NCBI GenBank assembly: GCA_046583095.1
Contig: JAYGDB010000078.1
Coordinates: 11,857 to 75,856 of the forward strand
Length of the DNA: 64,000 nucleotides
Source: JAJDAN01 sp046583095
GTDB taxonomy: Bacteria > Myxococcota_A > UBA9160 > UBA4427
Direction: 5' to 3'
This document shows positions 60,209 to 64,000 of the stretch, piece after piece. The notes under the pieces were generated by a model. The model worked only from the letters and a program-made list of their open reading frames with translations, was not told the DNA's origin and did no database searches. The position numbers and the translations under genes were made by a program. Every line of letters begins with the position of its first letter. Position 1 is the first letter of the stretch.

Positions 60209-61052
60209 CGTCTCCGTTCTCGTTCCGCTCGTCCGCGGCGTAGAAGTATGCGCCCAGGGTCATCCGATGAGTCGCTTCCCGCGACTCTTCGGCGTCCTCG
60301 ATTTGGAGTTCCAGGGCACGCCGGTTGACACGCCGGATCAACTCGGCCCCATCCTCCCGCGCCATTTGTGCCAGCTCGTCTGCCGACGCCTGACTCAACT
60401 GGTCGTAATAGACACTGCGATCGAAGAAGGGAGGACCGTCCTCGAGGATGTTGTGGGTGCCTACCGCAATGTGATCTCGGAGGTTGCGACCAAAGAAGTG
60501 GACCTTCTCCTCGAAGCCCTTCTCGGGCACAAAGGAATCGACCGACAAGCGCAGCATCCCGTTCTCGTCTTCGCTGACGACCCCGAGGCGCATCCATTCG
60601 TCGAGCACGCTCCGGGGCGGAAGGTCCGTGCTGACGGACGCCACCAGCGACTCGAAGGACGCCCCCGGCCCACGGCGTGGAAGCGCACGTGGCTGACCTT
60701 CTGGGTCGAGGTACTCGGCCTCGCCGATCCAGCGCGAAACCAGCAGGGCACCCAGGGTGACCACGCTGGGGATGCGGTCGTCGTGTCGGAGTTCGGTCCG
60801 CAGGCGCTTCACCTCCCGCCGATGAATCCCGGTGAGCAGGCTGATGCGACTGTCGCTCGGCCCGCGCCCCGGAAGGGCGACGTCGTGCTCCGCCACCTCG
60901 ACGTACAAGCCCTTCAGGAGATTCGAGAGCAACTGAAAACTGAGCTGCTTCTCGACCAGTAACCGCACCAGCGGACGCAGCATGCCGCGGACCGCGCGTG
61001 CAAGCGTGAGCGACCCGGAGTCACCGGGTTGGCCGGGAAGTTCGTTGCTCAC
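60195..61052 (-). CDS. DUF6502 family protein
   Basis: 285 residues, GTG start overlapping the SGNH stop (GTGA). The N-terminal half matches DUF6502: LVRLLVEKQLSFQLLSNLLKGLYVEVAE, then GRGPSDSRISLLTGIHRREVKRLR, a winged-helix-like segment suggesting DNA or protein interaction. The middle has VSEDENGMLRLSVDSFVPEKGFEEKVHFF. The family is usually found beside DUF5666 proteins, as here, but no biochemical function is known to me. The long open frame to 61370 is antisense-like and was rejected. Confidence 0.82.
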   Translation of the reverse strand: MSNELPGQPGDSGSLTLARAVRGMLRPLVRLLVEKQLSFQLLSNLLKGLYVEVAEHDVALPGRGPSDSRISLLTGIHRREVKRLRTELRHDDRIPSVVTLGALLVSRWIGEAEYLDPEGQPRALPRRGPGASFESLVASVSTDLPPRSVLDEWMRLGVVSEDENGMLRLSVDSFVPEKGFEEKVHFFGRNLRDHIAVGTHNILEDGPPFFDRSVYYDQLSQASADELAQMAREDGAELIRRVNRRALELQIEDAEESREATHRMTLGAYFYAADERNENGDDDSD

Positions 61053-62866
61053 GGTCGCGCCGCCTCTCCGGTGAGCTGGGCGAGCAGCCGCCGGGCGTCT
61101 CCGTCCTCGGGGTTCACCACCAAGCTCTCGCGATACGCGACGATCGCCTCTTCGCGACGGCCCATGCGCGAGAGAACGTTCCCGAGATTGAACTGAACCG
61201 ACGGGTGATCGGGCGCCAGCTCGAGGACGCGCAGGTACTCCTTCCGAGCTTCCTCGAGCCGTCCCGCGCGCGAGAACTCGACACCCAGGTTGAGCCGCGC
61301 CTTCACCCAATCGGGGTCGTACCACAGGACCTCCTGCAGCAGCGCAATCGCGCGCTCGTGCTCGTTCCACTCGGAGGCTTCGATCGCGAGTACGAAGAGG
61401 CTCTCCGGGTCGTCGGGAAGCAACTCGAGGGCGCGCGCGGCCGCGCGGCCGGCCTCGTCGGTCTTTCCCGCCCAGCTGAGCACCTTGGCGAGGTTTCGAA
61501 GGGCCACACCGTGACGCTCGGGGTCGAGCTCGGACACCACGCGAGTCTGCATTTGATCGAGTCGCTGACTCGCCGACCGGGGATCGACCGATAGCCAGCC
61601 GATCTCGTGCAGGCGGTCGAGCAGTGCACGAGCGAGAAGCTGATGGCCTTCGATCGTCGGGTGGACGTGATCGAGGAACCAGTCGGCGCCCTCCGGACGC
61701 GGCTCGTCGCCGGACACCGCCGCGAGTAGCTGCGGATAGTCGATGTGCAGGAGCTCACGTTCGGCCGCCACTGCGCGCGAGATACTGACAATCTCCGCTC
61801 GAGCCCGGAGCGGGCATACGTCCTCGTCGCGCGCCGCCTCGAACTCGCGCGTGGCCGCCTTGGAATCGCCGGACGACAGGAGCGCTCGACCGAGTTCGAA
61901 ACGAGCCTTGGCGTATCGCCCGTCGATCTCGACCGCGCGGGAGAGCGCCTTCACGGCCCCACCCGCATCTCCGCTCCGAAGCTTCGCCCTCCCCTGCTCG
62001 AAATGTTCGTCGAAGGCACGGATCGCCTCGGCGGAAAGACCCGGAGAGAGTTCGCTCTTGAAGGGCGCACTGTCGGCGAGGTTGCCGGCCGGAGTCACGA
62101 GCACGAGCTCGGCGCTCGCGCGAGCCGCGCTCTCGACGATCCGCTCGAGGTTGGCGCGGAAGTGAAGGGCGATCGCGGATGCGAGGGCGTCGTCTCGAGT
62201 GTAGGCGTCGAGACCGATACTCGAGTCGAGTCGAGCATCGACTTCAGCGGAGAGCAGCTCCGGGGGTCGTATCAATCGCGAGACGGCCGCGTAGCTGCGC
62301 AGCCCGCGCAGGCGACGGTCGATCCCGCGCCACCAGGCCGGCGTGTCCCGCAGCGCGCTGTACGTGCGCTCCTCGAGGAACTCGTTGTGACCCGTGTAGA
62401 CGACGAAGAGATCCGGCTCGTAGCCGACGAGTTCATCCATCAGAGCTGCGACGCGATAGCTCGCGTAGCTGATCCCTCCGGCGTTCACGACCTCCCACTG
62501 GCCATCGGGATCGAGGACGACGACCGCCTCGCGAAGCCAACCGCAGAAGCTCGTCGCGTCGCTGTAGGGACGCCCGTAGGTGGTGGAGCCCCCGAGGCAG
62601 AAGACCCTCTTCGAATCCGCGGGCTTCTCCACCAGGAAGCGTTGTGCATTGAAGAAGCGGCGTTTGTTGTCCGCGGTCCGGTAGATCGGTCGGCCGCGAT
62701 TGTCTTCGTCGAGGACGAAGAGCGGAATCGTCGACTCGAAGCCGACGAACGGGTCTTCGCGGTCGAGCGTCGATCCGACGCCCGCGAGCCGGAGCCCACC
62801 CTCGACCAAGAGCCACAACGCTACGAGCGGGATCGAGGCGAAGGCGAGCTTGCGAAGCGGACTCAA
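61049..62866 (-). CDS. SGNH/GDSL hydrolase with TPRs inserted in the catalytic domain
   Basis: 605 residues, TTG start 10 bases after the upstream stop with AGAGG before it. A membrane anchor (8-24) is followed by the SGNH fold: LGGSTTYGRP with Ser94, an NAGGISYASYR block near 128 and VVYTGHNEFLEE with Asn161. A TPR-like helical insert then lies at about 285-345, before the last catalytic block FLDHVHPTIEGH with Asp399 and His402. Further TPRs fill 445-600. The enzyme probably deacylates a lipid or polysaccharide at the membrane; the insert may hold the substrate or partner. Confidence 0.88.
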   Translation of the reverse strand: MSPLRKLAFASIPLVALWLLVEGGLRLAGVGSTLDREDPFVGFESTIPLFVLDEDNRGRPIYRTADNKRRFFNAQRFLVEKPADSKRVFCLGGSTTYGRPYSDATSFCGWLREAVVVLDPDGQWEVVNAGGISYASYRVAALMDELVGYEPDLFVVYTGHNEFLEERTYSALRDTPAWWRGIDRRLRGLRSYAAVSRLIRPPELLSAEVDARLDSSIGLDAYTRDDALASAIALHFRANLERIVESAARASAELVLVTPAGNLADSAPFKSELSPGLSAEAIRAFDEHFEQGRAKLRSGDAGGAVKALSRAVEIDGRYAKARFELGRALLSSGDSKAATREFEAARDEDVCPLRARAEIVSISRAVAAERELLHIDYPQLLAAVSGDEPRPEGADWFLDHVHPTIEGHQLLARALLDRLHEIGWLSVDPRSASQRLDQMQTRVVSELDPERHGVALRNLAKVLSWAGKTDEAGRAAARALELLPDDPESLFVLAIEASEWNEHERAIALLQEVLWYDPDWVKARLNLGVEFSRAGRLEEARKEYLRVLELAPDHPSVQFNLGNVLSRMGRREEAIVAYRESLVVNPEDGDARRLLAQLTGEAARP

Positions 62867-62876
62867 GCTGCGCCTC

Positions 62877-63671
62877 TTAGAAGTTCACCGTGAACATTCC
62901 GCCGAGCCCCCAATCTGGCGAGTTGGTCGACAAGCCGATGACCCCGTACGGACCGAAGCGCATCCGTTCGCTCACTCGGAACGACGCCATCGGAACGACT
63001 TCGTGGGAGTCCCCGATGCCATTCGTCGAGGCCTGTCGGAAATCGTAGGCCAGGCCGACACTGACGAGCCTTGCGAGCCGGACGCTGGTTCCGAGGGAGG
63101 CGAGCCAGATATCGTTGTAGCTGCCCCCCTTCATGCGGTACGCCCCGCTCCCGAACACGCTCAGGGAGCCGAACACCTTCGTGAGTTCGAGGCCGAGGGT
63201 CACGTCGGTGTGTCCTGTGCCGATGTCCTTGTTCTCGCTGCCCGACGGGATCTTGAACTTGATCGAGGGTTCGATGATCGTCGGGAGCGCGAAGCCCTCC
63301 GGCACGAAGTACGCGTAGGTGAGGGTGGTGGTGATGTCGCCGATCCCGTGCCGAAACGATGTGTCGGCGCCCCCGGCTCCCGCTCCCTCACCGAAGACGA
63401 CGTCGCCGTCGAGCACCACATAGGGGACGGAGAGCGTCAACTGGACGCTGTGGCGATCCTGCGGCTCGTACTCGAGCTTGCCGAACAGCGAGGGCGCGTA
63501 GACGTGGCTCTTCTCGGGGTCGCCGTAGTCACCCGTGCTGTAGTGGAAGCCGACGCCCGCCGTGGCATAGAAGCGTCGGAACTGCTCCTCCCCCTCGGAC
63601 GCCTCGCCGGCTTGGGAGATACCCGCCACGAAGAGAGCGATCAGGAGTATCGAGAGAGCTTGGGGTCGCAT
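62877..63671 (-). CDS. Outer-membrane beta-barrel protein (phenol-degradation/transporter-like)
   Basis: 264 residues with a signal peptide (MRPQALSILLIALFVAGISQAGEA) and a strand-rich barrel with repeated aromatic strands, ending LGGMFTVNF with the terminal Phe. The plan resembles outer-membrane transporter-like proteins of the MetA/phenol-degradation group (PF13557-like), including FVPEGFALPTIIEPSIKFKIPSG in the middle and GYGTGSYND-style loops. The ATG at 63671 is preferred over 63683 because GAGG lies six bases upstream of it. First gene of the four-gene operon with the SGNH, DUF6502 and DUF5666 genes. Confidence 0.78.
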   Translation of the reverse strand: MRPQALSILLIALFVAGISQAGEASEGEEQFRRFYATAGVGFHYSTGDYGDPEKSHVYAPSLFGKLEYEPQDRHSVQLTLSVPYVVLDGDVVFGEGAGAGGADTSFRHGIGDITTTLTYAYFVPEGFALPTIIEPSIKFKIPSGSENKDIGTGHTDVTLGLELTKVFGSLSVFGSGAYRMKGGSYNDIWLASLGTSVRLARLVSVGLAYDFRQASTNGIGDSHEVVPMASFRVSERMRFGPYGVIGLSTNSPDWGLGGMFTVNF

Positions 63672-63751
63672 TGTCGTCCTCATTTCGAATTTCTGGGTTG
63701 GCGTCTTCTTCTCGGTGCCTCTCTCCTCCGGGGTGGCAGGCTCTATCCCCG

Positions 63752-63793
63752 AAGGACGGGCGAGGGCGGTGCGAACCGCCCCCGCGTCCTTTC
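63752..63793 (-). terminator. Stem-loop after the right-end partial gene
   Basis: AAGGACG...GGGCGGT-GCGA-ACCGCCC...CGTCCTT forms a seven-base inner stem and a seven-base outer stem with small internal loops, directly 3' of the partial gene's stop. A T-tract is not present on the minus strand, so termination is likely but not certain. Confidence 0.5.
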
Positions 63794-63797
63794 AGTC

Positions 63798-64000
63798 CTA
63801 GTCTTCATTGGGGCGCTCGGGGCGCTCGGGGCGCTCGACGCGCTCGACGCGGTCGGGTCGCTCGGGGCGCTCGGGGCGCTCAGGGCGCTCGGGGCGGTCT
63901 GTGCGCTCCCCATTCTCGTCGCGGTTGGGACGGTTGATGCGCTCCCCATTCTCGTCACGGGCGGCGCGCTCCGCGTTGTCCCCCTGGCCGGGGGTCTTCA
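63798..64000 (-). CDS. C-terminal end of an Arg-rich (RPE)n repeat protein, truncated by the window edge
   Basis: 67 codons are open to the window end with a TAG stop at 63798. The sequence reads KTPGQGDNAER, then DENGER twice (with INRPNR between), then runs of ERP triplets with DRV and VERVERP variants, ending RPNED. The encoding DNA is a short-period repeat of GAGCGCCCC units. The start and the remaining domains are outside the window. A charged low-complexity tail is also seen on the DUF5666 protein 3.6 kb away, suggesting a related family. Confidence 0.7.
   Translation of the reverse strand, partial: KTPGQGDNAERAARDENGERINRPNRDENGERTDRPERPERPERPERPDRVERVERPERPERPNED

Noticed and set aside
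63743..63958. A Ser/Ala/Pro-rich 71-codon frame at the right end
   Set aside because: It is a different reading frame of the ERP repeat DNA; the TAG-ended frame at 63798 has the charged pattern of a real tail.
1..64000. Search for rRNA, tRNA, integrase, transposase and phage genes
   Set aside because: None was seen by eye; a tRNA or rRNA scan could change this but I found no supporting sequence.

Overview
The window is G+C-rich, densely coding, Gram-negative DNA: TonB/ExbB/ExbD, a TonB-dependent receptor, two further beta-barrel-like proteins, lipoproteins and periplasmic signal peptides. The family mix (DUF3450-type TonB cluster, two DUF3604 proteins, DUF6502/DUF5666 pair, DUF6285 with an APH-like kinase, EthD with a CmcJ/NvfI-like protein, many SDRs, a sulfotransferase) is what I associate with uncultured deltaproteobacterial lineages (Myxococcota or Binatota-like). 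That taxonomic guess is inference; no rRNA, tRNA or ribosomal protein gene is visible. No integrase, transposase, CRISPR array or prophage gene was seen, and no gap between genes exceeds about 300 bases.

Layout. (1) 55-6030, minus strand: a dedicated energy-transduction operon, DUF3450, large ExbB-like, small ExbB, TonB, TPR protein, DUF4136 lipoprotein and, unusually last, ExbD. (2) 6152-12377: a polytopic membrane protein and a beta-barrel-like protein on minus, divergent from a TonB-dependent receptor. (3) 12400-19337: an alkaline-phosphatase-superfamily (sulfatase-like) membrane enzyme divergent from a 766-residue TPR lipoprotein, an exported protein with an IPTL-CTERM-like tail followed by a strong terminator, and a repeat-tailed lipoprotein. 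(4) 19406-26671, plus strand: a fused membrane/spermidine-synthase-like protein, a hybrid histidine kinase and a YfhO-like membrane protein. (5) 26721-43854: metabolic islands: acetoacetate-decarboxylase-like protein, xylose isomerase, APH-like kinase/DUF6285/SDR, nitronate monooxygenase/DUF3604, a flavin monooxygenase-like protein, a GMC oxidoreductase/thioesterase/nitroreductase operon, a BtrH-like protein and a second DUF3604 protein. (6) 43895-49238: an alanine-rich coiled-coil exported protein convergent with an MMPL/RND permease linked to an isochorismatase-like pseudoenzyme. (7) 49404-58909: aldehyde dehydrogenase, SnoaL-like protein, three SDRs, alkylsulfatase-like MBL hydrolase, VOC protein, sulfotransferase, EthD and CmcJ/NvfI-like proteins; it reads like catabolism of lipidic, sulfated or aromatic compounds. 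(8) 58976-64000, minus strand: DUF5666 repeat protein, DUF6502 protein, an SGNH hydrolase with TPRs inserted in its catalytic domain, an outer-membrane protein, and the end of another Arg-rich repeat protein.

The most notable cross-cutting signal is a TANNNT hexamer exactly six bases (seven genes) or seven to eight bases (three genes) before the start codon of genes that head transcription units, pointing to widespread leaderless transcription. The most system-like unexplained module is the last operon (region 8).
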